A DNA stretch of 64,000 bases from Pseudomonas pudica (GTDB taxonomy: Bacteria; Pseudomonadota; Gammaproteobacteria; Pseudomonadales; Pseudomonadaceae), in the NCBI RefSeq assembly GCF_015680405.1, contig NZ_JADLJS010000006.1:162254-226253 (forward strand), in the 5' to 3' direction. This document shows positions 34,352 to 43,858 of the stretch, one piece after another. The translations under genes and the position numbers were made by a program. The first letter of the stretch is position 1. Every line of letters begins with the position of its first letter. Below the pieces are notes generated by a model. That model did not search any database and was not told the DNA's origin. It saw only the letters and a program-made list of their open reading frames with translations.

Positions 34352-35215
34352 TTACGCGGTCTTTTCTTCCACATGCAGGTACAGGTTGTCGATCAACCGT
34401 GTATTACCCAGGTAAGCCGCCGCAATTACCACCAGGTCTCGATCATCGATCACTGCCGGGCGCAGGCTAACGGCATGACGCACTTCCAGGTAATCCGGCC
34501 GAAAACCAGCGGTGGTCAACTGTGTCTGGCCTTCGGCAACCAGCGCGGCAAAGTCCCGCTGGCCACGTTCGATGGCAGCAGCGATGTGCTGCAGCGTGCG
34601 GTACAACGCTGGCGCCGCAGCACGCTGCTCAGGCGTGAGGTAACCATTGCGCGACGACAGCGCCAGGCCGTCCTCGGCCCGCACGGTAGGCTCGCCGATG
34701 ATCTGGATCGGCATGTTCAGGTCGCGCACCATGGCGCGGATCACCGCCAGCTGCTGGAAGTCCTTTTCACCGAACACGGCAAGGTCGGGCTGGACCATGT
34801 TGAACAGCTTGCTGACCACGGTGGCCACGCCTTCGAAATGCCCGGGCCGGCTGGCGCCGCACAGGCCTTCGGAAAGGCCGGGCACGCTGACGCGGGTTTG
34901 CACGCTCATGCCGTCGGGGTACATCTCTTCGACGCTGGGCGCGAACAGCAGATTGCAGCCAGCCTGGAGCAGGCGCTCCTGATCGGCGGCCAGGGTGCGC
35001 GGATACTTGTCGAGGTCTTCGTTGGCGCCGAACTGCAGCGGGTTGACGAAGATGCTGGCGACCACGAAATCGGCGCGCTGCGCAGCCTTGGTCACCAAGG
35101 CGGCATGGCCGCTGTGCAGGTTGCCCATGGTCGGCACGAAGCCGATGCGCTTGCCTTCACCGCGGGCGCGGGCGACTGCGGCGCGCAGTTCGCGGACGGT
35201 CTTGACTGTATTCAT
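34352..35215 (-). CDS. panC: Pantothenate synthetase PanC
   Basis: PanC joins pantoate and beta-alanine with ATP to give pantothenate. The 287-residue protein has the nucleotidyl-transferase-fold HxGH motif ([15 protein letters not shown]), the [11 protein letters not shown] segment and the KMSKS-like SSRNGYL. It overlaps panB by four bases (ATGA), so the two successive enzymes of pantothenate synthesis are probably translationally coupled. Confidence 0.98.
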   Translation of the reverse strand: MNTVKTVRELRAAVARARGEGKRIGFVPTMGNLHSGHAALVTKAAQRADFVVASIFVNPLQFGANEDLDKYPRTLAADQERLLQAGCNLLFAPSVEEMYPDGMSVQTRVSVPGLSEGLCGASRPGHFEGVATVVSKLFNMVQPDLAVFGEKDFQQLAVIRAMVRDLNMPIQIIGEPTVRAEDGLALSSRNGYLTPEQRAAAPALYRTLQHIAAAIERGQRDFAALVAEGQTQLTTAGFRPDYLEVRHAVSLRPAVIDDRDLVVIAAAYLGNTRLIDNLYLHVEEKTA

Positions 35216-36012
35216 GCACTGAACCCGTGTTCGCTGCCTGGGAAGCTGACTTGCTTGACCGCCTCGACGTAAGCGACGAGAGCGCTATGGATATCCGGCT
35301 GGCCTTGCATGAAGTTCTTCACGAATTTAGGTACCCGGCCGCTCAGCGACAGGCCGAGCATGTCGTGCAGGACCAGTACCTGGCCATCGGTGCCGCTGCC
35401 GGCGCCAATGCCGATCACCGGGATGGCCACGGCACTGGTGATTTCCGCCGCCAGTTCGCTGGGCACGCATTCGAGCAGCAGCATGGCCGCACCGGCCTGT
35501 TCCAGGGCGATGGCGTCGGCGCGCATCTGTCGGGCCTGGGCTTCCTGACGGCCCTGCACCTTGTAGCCGCCCAGCACGTTGACAGTCTGCGGGGTCAGGC
35601 CCATGTGCGCGCACACCGGCACGCCACGCTCGGCCAGCAGGCGGATGGTCTCGGCCAGCCAGGCAGCACCTTCGATCTTGATCATGTGGGCGCCGGCCTG
35701 CATCAGCGTGGCGCTGTTGGCGAAAGCTTGCTCCGGGGTGGCATGCGCCATGAACGGCAGGTCGGCGAGGATAAGGGCGCCGTCGTTGCCACGTTTGACG
35801 CTGGCGGTATGGTAGGCCATGTCCGCGGTGGTCACTGGCAGTGTGCTGTCGTGGCCTTGCAGGACCATGCCCAGCGAGTCGCCCACCAGCAACACTTCTA
35901 CACCGGCCTGGCTGGCGACCTTGGCGAAGGTCGCGTCGTAGCAGGTCAGCATGGTGATTTTTTCACCCTTGGCCTTGAGGCCATTGAGGGTGGTCAGGGT
36001 TACTTCAGGCAT
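35212..36012 (-). CDS. panB: 3-methyl-2-oxobutanoate hydroxymethyltransferase PanB
   Basis: PanB transfers a one-carbon unit to ketoisovalerate, the first committed step to pantothenate. The 266-residue TIM barrel shows [41 protein letters not shown], the metal/substrate-binding EGAAW and the late [22 protein letters not shown]. The start [11 protein letters not shown] at 36012 has GAGGA upstream; an in-frame ATG 14 codons earlier lacks support. Its substrate comes from the valine pathway encoded by ilvIHC near 58 kb. Confidence 0.97.
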   Translation of the reverse strand: MPEVTLTTLNGLKAKGEKITMLTCYDATFAKVASQAGVEVLLVGDSLGMVLQGHDSTLPVTTADMAYHTASVKRGNDGALILADLPFMAHATPEQAFANSATLMQAGAHMIKIEGAAWLAETIRLLAERGVPVCAHMGLTPQTVNVLGGYKVQGRQEAQARQMRADAIALEQAGAAMLLLECVPSELAAEITSAVAIPVIGIGAGSGTDGQVLVLHDMLGLSLSGRVPKFVKNFMQGQPDIHSALVAYVEAVKQVSFPGSEHGFSA

Positions 36013-36274
36013 GTAGGAAATTCCTCGTTCAGGCGCTGTAAAAAACGACTGCATTCAACGCGTGTAGTCATCTTCCGGAGCGGCACATCATCGCGCGTGA
36101 TGTTCGGGCACAGGTCCGTCCGGGCCTAAATACGGGTATGCGGCACTTTGGTGCCACACGGGACGCCTATAGTCGTGAGCGAGGTGGGGGAAGTCAATCA
36201 CCCTGTTACCGCATTGTTACGATCAGGGTGTTACTGGCGTTACCGCGCCAGTGCGCAAGGCTGGAACGCCCGGT

Positions 36275-36754
36275 TTACAGGCGTTCCAGGCCGACGAACG
36301 GGCAGTCGTCGAGCAGTTGCGCAAGGGCGCGGCCATCGGCCAGGCGGAAATCGCCCGGTACCAGTTCTGCCAGCGGGTACAGCACGAAAGGCCGGGCATG
36401 CATGTGGTAATGCGGCACTTTCAGGCGCGGCTCGTCGAGCACCTGGTCGCCGAACAGCAGGATGTCCAGGTCCAGTGTGCGCGGGCCCCAACGCTCCTTG
36501 CGCACGCGGCCCTGGCCGTTTTCGATAGCCTGCAGTGCATCGAGCAGGTCCAGCGGCGCCAAGGCAGTGTCCAGGGCGGCGACGGCATTGGTGTAGCGCG
36601 GCTGGCCAGGCAGCAGTGAATCGCTGGTGTACAGGGCCGAGGCCGCCACCAGACGCGTGGCTTCGACCTGGTCGAGGGCCTGCAAGGCGCTACGCAGCTG
36701 CTCGGCAGGTGCGTCCAGATTGCTGCCCAGGCCGATATAGGCGCGGGTACTCAC
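36275..36754 (-). CDS. folK: HPPK (pterin pyrophosphokinase) FolK
   Basis: FolK transfers pyrophosphate from ATP to 6-hydroxymethyl-dihydropterin, the step before FolP. The 159-residue protein has the N-terminal YIGLGSNLDAP and the signature RWGPRTLDLDILLFGD with its two metal-binding Asp residues. It begins with GTG that overlaps the pcnB stop (GTGA), so it is coupled to pcnB. A 262-bp gap separates it from panB. Confidence 0.97.
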   Translation of the reverse strand: MSTRAYIGLGSNLDAPAEQLRSALQALDQVEATRLVAASALYTSDSLLPGQPRYTNAVAALDTALAPLDLLDALQAIENGQGRVRKERWGPRTLDLDILLFGDQVLDEPRLKVPHYHMHARPFVLYPLAELVPGDFRLADGRALAQLLDDCPFVGLERL

Positions 36755-38148
36755 TCGAACGCCTCGTCGCCACTGCGCTTGCGCTTGCCACCGCTACGCT
36801 TGCGTTTGCGCGGGCCGGCACCGGTACCTTCGTCGCGGCTACCCAGTTCGCGGATCATCTCGCGACGCTCGCTGTCGTTGGCATCCTGGTAATCGGTCCA
36901 CCACTGGCCAAGGTCGTCGGTTTCTTCGCCGGCGCTTTCCCGCAGCAGCAGGAAGTCGTAGCCGGCACGGAAGCGAGGGTTGTCCAGCAGCATGTCGGCG
37001 CGCTTGCCGCTGCGGCGAGGCAGGCGCTCCTGCATGTCCCAGATCTCGCGGATCGGCAGGGTGAAACGCTTGGGGATGGCGATGCGTGCGCATTGCTCGG
37101 CGATCAGGTCGTGGGCCGCACCGTTCATGGCCGGTATCGGCGGTACGCCCTGGTTCTGCAGGTGCAACACGCGGGCAGGCAGGGCTGGCCACAGCAGCGC
37201 GGCGAAGAGGAAGGCCGGGGTTACCGGTTTACCTTGCTTCACGCGCAGGTCGGTGTTGTTCAGCGCTTGGCTGATCAGCGTGTGAGTGTAGGTCGGGCGT
37301 TCGTCCAGGGCATGTGAACTGGCCGGGAACAGCGGCTCGAACAATTGCAGGTCGACCAGCATTTCAAAGGCGATGGCGCCCTGGCCCGAGAGGAAAAGCT
37401 TGAGGCTCTCTTCGAACAGGCGCGCCGGTGGAATTTCGCGCAGCAGTGGAGCCAGCTCTCGGATCGGCTGGACCGTGTGCTTTTCGATGCCGAAGTCGAG
37501 CTTGGCGGCGAAACGCACCGCGCGCAGCATGCGCACCGGGTCTTCCTGGTAGCGGTGGGTAGGGTCACCGATCAGGCGCAGCAGGCGGTTGCGGATATCG
37601 TGCACGCCGTTGGCGTAGTCGAGGATGCGCTCGCTGACCGGGTCGTAGTAAAGGGCGTTGATGGTGAAGTCGCGACGTTGCGCGTCCTCTTCCAGGGTGC
37701 CGTACACGTTGTCACGCAGGATGCGACCACTGGCATTGTGCGACGAACGGTGGCTGTCGCCCTGGTCGTCTTCCGTGTGGTGGGCGCGGAAGGTGGCGAC
37801 TTCGATGATCTCACGGCCGAAATGCACGTGGACCAGCTTGAAGCGGCGGCCAATGATGCGCGCGTTGCGGAATTCGGCACGGACCTGTTCGGGGGTGGCA
37901 CTGGTGGCGACATCGAAGTCTTTCGGCGTGATGCCCAGCATCAGGTCGCGGACACAGCCACCGACCAGGTAAGCCTGGTAACCGGCGCTCTGCAGGCGTT
38001 CCACGATGCTCACCGCATGGCGGCTGAACTGATGGCGTTGCAGCGAGTGCTGGCTCTTGTTGATCACCTCAGGCGTGGTGCGCCTGTGGTGCGGGCCCGG
38101 TACGGGCGGGCGGAACGACTGGAACAGCTTCTTCAGCATGGGATGCAC
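36751..38148 (-). CDS. pcnB: Poly(A) polymerase I PcnB
   Basis: PcnB adds 3' poly(A) tails that promote RNA decay. The 465-residue protein belongs to the class II nucleotidyltransferases: YLVGGCVRDLMLGITPKDFDVAT contains the GG-x-VRD motif and the catalytic DxD. The RRDFTINALYYDP and RLIGDPTHRYQEDPVRMLRAVRFAAKL segments follow, and the C-terminus is a basic tail (PRKRKRSGGKRKRSG). Two ATGs (38148 and 38139) are possible starts. In pseudomonads it lies just downstream of cbrAB-crcZ, as here. Confidence 0.96.
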   Translation of the reverse strand: MHPMLKKLFQSFRPPVPGPHHRRTTPEVINKSQHSLQRHQFSRHAVSIVERLQSAGYQAYLVGGCVRDLMLGITPKDFDVATSATPEQVRAEFRNARIIGRRFKLVHVHFGREIIEVATFRAHHTEDDQGDSHRSSHNASGRILRDNVYGTLEEDAQRRDFTINALYYDPVSERILDYANGVHDIRNRLLRLIGDPTHRYQEDPVRMLRAVRFAAKLDFGIEKHTVQPIRELAPLLREIPPARLFEESLKLFLSGQGAIAFEMLVDLQLFEPLFPASSHALDERPTYTHTLISQALNNTDLRVKQGKPVTPAFLFAALLWPALPARVLHLQNQGVPPIPAMNGAAHDLIAEQCARIAIPKRFTLPIREIWDMQERLPRRSGKRADMLLDNPRFRAGYDFLLLRESAGEETDDLGQWWTDYQDANDSERREMIRELGSRDEGTGAGPRKRKRSGGKRKRSGDEAFE

Positions 38149-38267
38149 TGTTTGAAGGAATGTTCGGCCAAGAATAGGAGAATGGCCGCATGATGGGCGG
38201 GGATTCTAGCATTTACTCAAGGAATGGTGTAGGCGGGTAGCAGGGTGCCTGCGGGAAGGGTAGAAAC

Positions 38268-38635
38268 GACAAGGGGAGCCTAAGCTCCCCAAGAAGTCGT
38301 TGCGTGCTCTTATTGTTTTTTTGCTGGGCTTCTTGTTTTTGTTGAGTGCCCTGCCCACAAATCTCGAAGCTTGTGGACGACCCCCAATCCAGGGGTTAAG
38401 AGCAAACGGATTGCTTTGGCCGCTGATGTCACGTTGATCTGTCGATCCAACCAGTTCAGGCGCTGCTTTTTAGTGCAGTTTTTATTGTTCTCTGCCTGGT
38501 TGTGGGGCAAGCCCCAAACACGCATCCTCTCCAAAAGAATCAGTTAGCTGCGCCTCCGCCGTCTTGTTTTTATTGTGCGTGAGCCGTTTCGTCTTGTTCT
38601 TATTCTGAGTTGCAGTGCTTGTTATTGTTCTTGTA
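38268..38635 (-). ncRNA. crcZ: CrcZ, catabolite-repression regulatory RNA (Hfq/Crc sponge)
   Basis: No long real ORF lies between pcnB and cbrB. The minus strand starts about 11 bp after a sigma-54 promoter and ends in an intrinsic terminator (GGGGAGC TTAG GCTCCCC, 38273-38290), giving an RNA of about 370 nt. It carries at least six A-rich CA motifs of the AAnAAyAACAA type, near 38619-38634, 38590-38606, 38562-38578, 38476-38491, 38330-38346 and 38308-38323. These are the sites by which CrcZ titrates Hfq/Crc and relieves catabolite repression. Position downstream of cbrB and size match the known P. putida RNA. The exact ends are inferred. A 74-codon ORF inside it is judged spurious. Confidence 0.93.
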
Positions 38636-38645
38636 CCAGACATAT

Positions 38646-38661
38646 AGCAGGTGCCGTGCCA
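38646..38661 (-). promoter_or_regulatory. Sigma-54 promoter of crcZ
   Basis: On the minus strand TGGCACGGCACCTGCT fits the RpoN consensus, with GG and GC separated by ten bases. The transcript would begin near 38635, immediately before the first CA motif. CbrB, an NtrC-type activator encoded next door, is the expected partner. Confidence 0.9.
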
Positions 38662-38758
38662 ACTTTTGCAAGCCCAGTAAAATCAAGGGGTTGGAGCTGG
38701 TGAGCGGTTTAGCGGCGGTCGAAAATGTCGAAATTTCGTTACCGTACGCCTCGGGAAC

Positions 38759-38784
38759 TGTTACGGCGGAAAGCTTGGGTAACA
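38759..38784. promoter_or_regulatory. CbrB upstream activating site
   Basis: A perfect TGTTAC-N14-GTAACA inverted repeat lies about 100-125 bp upstream of the crcZ sigma-54 promoter. It matches the layout I recall for CbrB sites in P. putida. Extra half sites occur at 38738-38743 (GTTACC) and 38805-38810 (TGTTAC), suggesting multimeric binding. Confidence 0.8.
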
Positions 38785-38835
38785 GATTTTTGCGGGGGCT
38801 GAAGTGTTACCTGGGGTGTGTGCGCTGGCTTTGCT

Positions 38836-38975
38836 GGCCCTTTCGCGGGTGAACCCGCTCCCACGGGAACGGCGCAGATTTCGCTAAATCCCGGTAAGCC
38901 GGCTTCCACAGGGACCGCACCACCTTGAGGGCAGTGAAATTCCTGTGGGAGCGGGTTCACCCGCGAAGCGGCCGG
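38836..38975. repeat. Cluster of three REP-like elements upstream of crcZ
   Basis: Three REP-type copies lie between the CbrB site and the cbrB stop. They centre on TTCGCGGGTGAACCCGCTCC (38842-38861), GGTAAGCCGGCTTCCACAGG (38893-38912) and GTGGGAGCGGGTTCACCCGC (38945-38964). The outer two are in opposite orientation. Confidence 0.8.
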
Positions 38976-39030
38976 AATGGCACATAGAGAGGGATGAGGG
39001 CAGGAGGAGCCTCCCGCCCAGGCAACACGG

Positions 39031-40473
39031 CTACTCGCTGGTAGCGTTGCTCTTGCGCCGCGGGATGCCCAGGCGCTGGCGGCGTTCCCACAGGCACTTG
39101 CGGCTGACCCCGAGCTTGCGGGCCAGCTCGGTCTCGGTCATGTGGTCCTGGTGCTCGAGCACGAAGTGCTGGAAGTAGTCCTCAAGCGACAGGTCCTCGG
39201 TCGGTTCATGGCTGGCATTTGCCGTACTGGCCACGACCAGGGCGTTGTCGAGGATTTCGTCCTCCTCCAGGTCGCCCAGTTCGATGTCGATGCCCAGCAG
39301 GTCCGCGGAAATTTCTGCGCTCTCGCTGAGGATCACCGCACGCTCCACGGCGTTTTCCAGCTCTCGCACGTTACCCGGCCAGCTGTAGTGACGAATGGCC
39401 TGCTCCGCTTCGGCCGAGAAGTGCAAGTCGTCGCGGCCGATGCGCGCGCTCTGGCGGGCGAGGAAGGCGCTGGCGATCTCGTTGACGTCACTGCCGCGCT
39501 CGCGCAGGGCAGGCAGTTTCAGCGCGATCACGTGCAGGCGGTAATAGAGGTCTTCGCGGAACTGGCCGGCCTTGGCCAGGTTCTTCAGGTCGCGGTGGGT
39601 CGCGGCGATCAGGCGTACATCGACCTTTTGCGACTGTACCGAACCCACCCGGCGAATCTCGCCTTCCTGCAGCACGCGCAGCAGGCGGGCCTGGGCTTCC
39701 AGCGGCAGTTCGCCGATTTCGTCGAGGAACAGGGTGCCGCCATCGGCAGCTTCCACCAGGCCTGCGCGCCCGGCGCTGGCGCCGGTGAACGCGCCTTTCT
39801 CGTGGCCGAACAGCTCGGACTCGATCAGTGTCTCGGGGATGGCTGCGCAGTTCACCGAAATCATTGGTGCCTTGGCCCGACGCGACAGGTTGTGCAGGGC
39901 GCGTGCGACCAGCTCTTTACCGGTGCCCGACTCGCCCTGGATCAGCACGTTCGAATCGGTGGGCGCGACCTTGCGGATCTTGCTGTACATGTCCTGCATT
40001 GGCGGACAGGAGCCGATGATGCCGATTTCGCCATTGGCGGCTGCCGCGCTGCCTTTGTCGGCCGAGGCGGCCTTGCCATTGGTGGCGCGTGGCTCGGCCG
40101 CCGGTGCGGCTGCCGGGGCGTTCTGCCGGTCGCGCAGGATACGCGCCACCGCTTGAAGCATCTCGTCGTGGTCGAAGGGCTTGGCGATGTAGTCCACCGC
40201 GCCCATTTTCATCGAGTCTACCGCCGAGCGCAGGCTGGCGTAGCTGGTCATGATCAGCACTGGGGTGCCCTGGCCGAGCTTGATCAGTTCGGTGCCGGGC
40301 GCGCCGGGCAGGCGCAGGTCGCTGACGATCAGGTCGAAGGTGGCAATGCTGAAGCGTTCCTGGGCTTCCTGCACCGAGCCGGCTTCGCTGACCTGGTACT
40401 GGTTCCGTTCGAGCAGGCGACGCAAGGCCGAGCGGATGATGGTTTCGTCTTCGACGATCAGAATGTGCGGCAT
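39031..40473 (-). CDS. cbrB: Sigma-54-dependent response regulator CbrB (NtrC family)
   Basis: CbrB activates crcZ and catabolic genes with RpoN. The 480-residue protein has a receiver domain (phospho-acceptor Asp52 in VSDLRLPG). An AAA+ domain follows, with Walker A GESGTGKE, the sigma-54-contacting GAFTGA and Walker [13 protein letters not shown] Fis-type helix-turn-helix ends the protein ([21 protein letters not shown]). It lies 4 bp downstream of cbrA. An Ala-rich linker at about 125-150 separates receiver and AAA+ domain. Confidence 0.97.
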   Translation of the reverse strand: MPHILIVEDETIIRSALRRLLERNQYQVSEAGSVQEAQERFSIATFDLIVSDLRLPGAPGTELIKLGQGTPVLIMTSYASLRSAVDSMKMGAVDYIAKPFDHDEMLQAVARILRDRQNAPAAAPAAEPRATNGKAASADKGSAAAANGEIGIIGSCPPMQDMYSKIRKVAPTDSNVLIQGESGTGKELVARALHNLSRRAKAPMISVNCAAIPETLIESELFGHEKGAFTGASAGRAGLVEAADGGTLFLDEIGELPLEAQARLLRVLQEGEIRRVGSVQSQKVDVRLIAATHRDLKNLAKAGQFREDLYYRLHVIALKLPALRERGSDVNEIASAFLARQSARIGRDDLHFSAEAEQAIRHYSWPGNVRELENAVERAVILSESAEISADLLGIDIELGDLEEDEILDNALVVASTANASHEPTEDLSLEDYFQHFVLEHQDHMTETELARKLGVSRKCLWERRQRLGIPRRKSNATSE

Positions 40474-40477
40474 TGAT

Positions 40478-43453
40478 TCAATTCTCTCGACGGTCTCGAA
40501 TTTCAGGGGACGTCGCTACGACATGCCGGGGCAGGGTCACGCGGATCCGGGTGCCACGTTGCCGTTCGATATCGGCCGGGCTGTCGATGGTGATTTGCCC
40601 ATAATGCTCTTCCACGATGGAATAGACCAGAGCGAGCCCCAGTCCGGTTCCTTCGCCCGGGTCCTTGGTGGTGAAGAAGGGTTCGAAAAGGCGGTCCATG
40701 ATGTTCTTCGGGATCCCGCTGCCCTCATCCTCGACGATCAGGTCGACGGTGTGCTCGCTGACTTCGCTGCGCACACGCACGGCGCTGCCGGGCGGCGAGG
40801 CGTCGCGAGCGTTGGAAAGCAGGTTGATCAGCACCTGGGCCAGGCGCTGCGGGTCCCCTTCGGCCCAGTGCTCAGGGTCGCAGAGGTTGAAGAACTGTAC
40901 TTCGAAATTGCGCCGATTCAACGCCAGCAGACCGATGGCATCCTGCGCCACTTCGGCCAGGCATACCGGCTCTTCGCTGTTCTGGTGGCTGCCGCCGGCA
41001 TGGGCGAAGCTCATCAGCGACTGGACGATGCGCGATACCCGCTTGGTCTGTTCGAGAATCTGGCTGGACAGCTCGATGATTTCGCCATCGCCCTCACGCT
41101 CCTCGCGCAGGTTCTGCGCCAGGCAGGCGATGCCGGTGATCGGGTTGCCGATCTCGTGAGCCACGCCGGCAGCCAGGCGGCCGATACTGGCCAGGCGTTC
41201 GGAATGAACCAGCTTGTCTTCCAGCGCCTGGGTTTCGGTAAGGTCCTCTACCAGCAGCACCAGGCCACTGTTGCCTGGGGCCAGCGGCTCGTCGATGGCC
41301 GCCTTGTGCAGGTTCAGCCAGCGCGGCTGGCCGTCCAGCGCAAGGCGCTGCTTGTGCAGGTGCTCGTCGGGCACATTGATGAAACCTTGCAGCAGGCCGC
41401 GCCAGGGTTCGCTGATGGTGACCAGGCGTGAGCCGACCACGTGCTTGGCGGCGATGCCGGTGAGCTCTTCCATGGCCTTGTTCCACATCAGGATTTCCTG
41501 GTCCTTGGCCAGCGAGCAGACGCCCATGGGCAGTTCCTGCAGGGTCTGGCGGTGGTAGCGGCGCAGGGCGTCGAGCTCGGCGGCCAGGCCGGTCAGGCGC
41601 GAGTGGTAGTCTTCCAGGCGGCTTTCGATGAAGTGGATGTCCTCGGTCACGTAGTTTTCGTTACCGGACTTGTACGGCAGGAAGGTCTCGACCATGTCCT
41701 GGGCCACGCTCGGCCCCATCAGGCCGGACAGGTTGGCCTCGATGCGGTCGCGCAGGCGGCGCAAGGCATAGGGACGGCGCTCGTCGAACGGCAGGTAGAG
41801 GTCGCGCAGAGCCTGTTCCACTTCCTTCTGTGCGGCCTTGGCGCCCAGCGGCTTGGCCAGTTGGGTGGCGAATTCCTGTGGCGAGGCGGCGTGCAGCTCG
41901 CGGCGTTGCGGGCGGCGCACGTTGTCCACCGCGCAGGCTTCGGCGGCGCTGACCTCTTCGTTGCTTGCGTTGGTGAACAGCGAGATCAGGGTGAACAGCA
42001 GCACGTTGGCCGCCAGCGAGGCGATGGCCGCCATGTGCCAGCTGGTGTCGTCCAGCACGTAGATCATGTCCAGCAGCGGGATGTAGAAGCCCTGCAGGTT
42101 GCCCAGCAGTGGCAGTAGCATGGTCACCATCCACACCAGGGTGCCGGCCAGCAGGCCGGCGATGAAGCCGCGGCGGTTGGCGGTCGGCCAGTACAGCACC
42201 GACAGCACGCCCGGCAGGAACTGCAACGTGGCCACGAAGGCGACGATGCCCAGGTTGGCCAGGCTCTGGTGGTTGTTCTGGGTCAGGTAGAACATGAACC
42301 CGGCGGTGATGATGGCGACGATCAGCGCGCGGCGGGTCCACTTCAGCCAACGGTAGATGTTACCTTCGGCCGGCGGCTGGTACAGCGGTAGCACCAGGTG
42401 GTTGAGGGCCATGCCCGACAGCGCCAGGGTGGTGACGATGATCAACCCGCTGGCAGCCGACAAGCCGCCGATGTAGGCCAGCAGCGCCAGCGCCTGGTTG
42501 TTGGCGGCAAGCCCCAGGCCCAGGGTGAAATACTCGGGATTGGTGGTGGCGCCCAGGCGCAGGCCGGCCCATAGCACCAGCGGCACGGCCAGGCTCATCA
42601 GCAGCAGGAACAACGGTAGCCCCCAGCTGGCGCTGACCAGCGAGCGCGGGTTGAGGTTTTCGGTGAAGGCCATGTGGTACATGTGCGGCATGACGATGGC
42701 CGATGCGAAGAACACCAGCAGCAAGGTGCGCCATGGGCCTTCTTGCAGGGGCGTATGCAGAGCCGCCAGGGCGGTCTGGTTCTGCAGCAACCACACTTCC
42801 AGTTCGTGCGGGCCGCCGAATACGCCATACAGGGCGTACAGGCCGATACCGCCCAGGGCCAGCAGCTTGATCACCGACTCGAAGGCGATGGCAAACACCA
42901 GCCCTTCATGCTTTTCGCGTGTGGCGATGTGCCTGGAACCAAAGAAGATGGTGAACAGGATGATCAGCGCACAGAAGGCGAAGGCCACCCGTGCCTTGAC
43001 CGGCTCACCGGTAAGGATGCTTATCGAGTCGGCCACCGCCTGGATCTGCAGGGCCAGCAAGGGCAGCACGCCGATCAGCATGATGATGGTGGTCAGTGCC
43101 CCGGCCCAGGTGCTGCGGAAACGGAACGCCAGCAGGTCGGCCAGCGAGGACAGCTGGTAGGTACGGGTGATCTTGAGGATCGGGTAGAGCAGCACCGGCG
43201 CCAGCAGGAACGCGCCGGACACCCCCAGGTAACAGGCAAGGAAACCGTAACCGTACTGGTAGGCCAGGCCCACCGAGCCATAGAAAGCCCAGGCACTGGC
43301 GTACACGCCGAGCGACAGGATGTAGGTAAGCGGGTGGCGAATGATCGAGCGCGGGATCAACCCCCGCTCGCTGATCCAGGCCACGCCGAACAACACCATC
43401 AGGTACGCGGCGCTGATCAGGATCATCTGGGTCAGGCTAAAGCTCATCGGCAT
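40478..43453 (-). CDS. cbrA: Sensor histidine kinase CbrA with an SLC5-type transporter domain
   Basis: CbrA is the membrane sensor of the CbrAB carbon/nitrogen system. The 991-residue protein begins with about 13 transmembrane helices of a sodium/solute symporter-like domain (residues 1-500; [28 protein letters not shown]). A linker domain and a PAS-like domain follow (about 625-735). The kinase core has the H-box [20 protein letters not shown], the N-box [11 protein letters not shown], and the G boxes VEDEGSGIP and [12 protein letters not shown]. Two ATGs six bases apart (43453, 43447) are possible; GAG is spaced better for 43447. The start lies inside the cbrX ORF. Confidence 0.97.
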   Translation of the reverse strand: MPMSFSLTQMILISAAYLMVLFGVAWISERGLIPRSIIRHPLTYILSLGVYASAWAFYGSVGLAYQYGYGFLACYLGVSGAFLLAPVLLYPILKITRTYQLSSLADLLAFRFRSTWAGALTTIIMLIGVLPLLALQIQAVADSISILTGEPVKARVAFAFCALIILFTIFFGSRHIATREKHEGLVFAIAFESVIKLLALGGIGLYALYGVFGGPHELEVWLLQNQTALAALHTPLQEGPWRTLLLVFFASAIVMPHMYHMAFTENLNPRSLVSASWGLPLFLLLMSLAVPLVLWAGLRLGATTNPEYFTLGLGLAANNQALALLAYIGGLSAASGLIIVTTLALSGMALNHLVLPLYQPPAEGNIYRWLKWTRRALIVAIITAGFMFYLTQNNHQSLANLGIVAFVATLQFLPGVLSVLYWPTANRRGFIAGLLAGTLVWMVTMLLPLLGNLQGFYIPLLDMIYVLDDTSWHMAAIASLAANVLLFTLISLFTNASNEEVSAAEACAVDNVRRPQRRELHAASPQEFATQLAKPLGAKAAQKEVEQALRDLYLPFDERRPYALRRLRDRIEANLSGLMGPSVAQDMVETFLPYKSGNENYVTEDIHFIESRLEDYHSRLTGLAAELDALRRYHRQTLQELPMGVCSLAKDQEILMWNKAMEELTGIAAKHVVGSRLVTISEPWRGLLQGFINVPDEHLHKQRLALDGQPRWLNLHKAAIDEPLAPGNSGLVLLVEDLTETQALEDKLVHSERLASIGRLAAGVAHEIGNPITGIACLAQNLREEREGDGEIIELSSQILEQTKRVSRIVQSLMSFAHAGGSHQNSEEPVCLAEVAQDAIGLLALNRRNFEVQFFNLCDPEHWAEGDPQRLAQVLINLLSNARDASPPGSAVRVRSEVSEHTVDLIVEDEGSGIPKNIMDRLFEPFFTTKDPGEGTGLGLALVYSIVEEHYGQITIDSPADIERQRGTRIRVTLPRHVVATSPEIRDRREN

Positions 43454-43613
43454 CTCGTTGGCTCTGCAGGATGAAGGTGACGACGATCAGGATCAGCCAG
43501 AGCAGGTAAGGGCGATACCAGGCTCCGGTCGGTTCGATCCACCAGTCCATGATGGCCGGGGAGAACAGGTAGATCCCCACGACCAGAAGCAGGACCAAAC
43601 GATAGATGTACAT
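43437..43613 (-). CDS. cbrX: Small membrane protein overlapping cbrA (cbrX)
   Basis: A 58-codon ORF (ATG at 43613, TAG at 43437) encodes MYIYRLVLLLVVGIYLFSPA and continues through IMDWWIEPTG and YLLWLILIVVTFILQ to end in SQRDADEL. It has two hydrophobic helices (about 5-20 and 36-50) and a charged end. Its last 11-17 bases overlap the cbrA start, a classic translational-coupling geometry. I recall an ORF called cbrX at this place in P. putida; the name is from memory. Whether the peptide itself acts, or only its translation matters for cbrA, cannot be told from sequence. Confidence 0.8.
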   Translation of the reverse strand: MYIYRLVLLLVVGIYLFSPAIMDWWIEPTGAWYRPYLLWLILIVVTFILQSQRDADEL

Positions 43614-43754
43614 GCTGGCCTCGATGGTTGGGCGCTGCGGGCTTGGACTTATTATTGGCGCAAATGGCTGGGCGGATGCTAGCGGGAATCCATAGGGTTC
43701 GCCAAGAGGTTGAATTTATTGGGCTTTTGTTTTTGAGGGGTGGGTTGCCTGTTC

Positions 43755-43853
43755 TGGCCCTATCGCCGGCAAGCCAGCTCCCACAGGATCACCACAGGAT
43801 CTGAGTGCTGTGCTGTACCTGTGGGAGCTGGCTTGCCGGCGATAGGGCCGGTA
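43755..43853. repeat. REP pair between gluQ and cbrX
   Basis: Two inverted REP-type copies (CTATCGCCGGCAAGCCAGCT, 43761-43780; GTGGGAGCTGGCTTGCCGGC, 43821-43840) lie between the gluQ stop and the cbrX promoter region. Confidence 0.85.
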
Positions 43854-43858
43854 ATGCC

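Noticed and set aside
38310..38534. A 74-codon ORF on the minus strand between pcnB and cbrB
   Set aside because: It lies within CrcZ, its Lys/Asn/Gln content simply reflects CA motifs, and it has no ribosome-binding site.
38610..38852. An 80-codon ORF on the plus strand upstream of crcZ
   Set aside because: It covers the crcZ promoter, the CbrB site and a REP element, and the translated sequence has no family resemblance.
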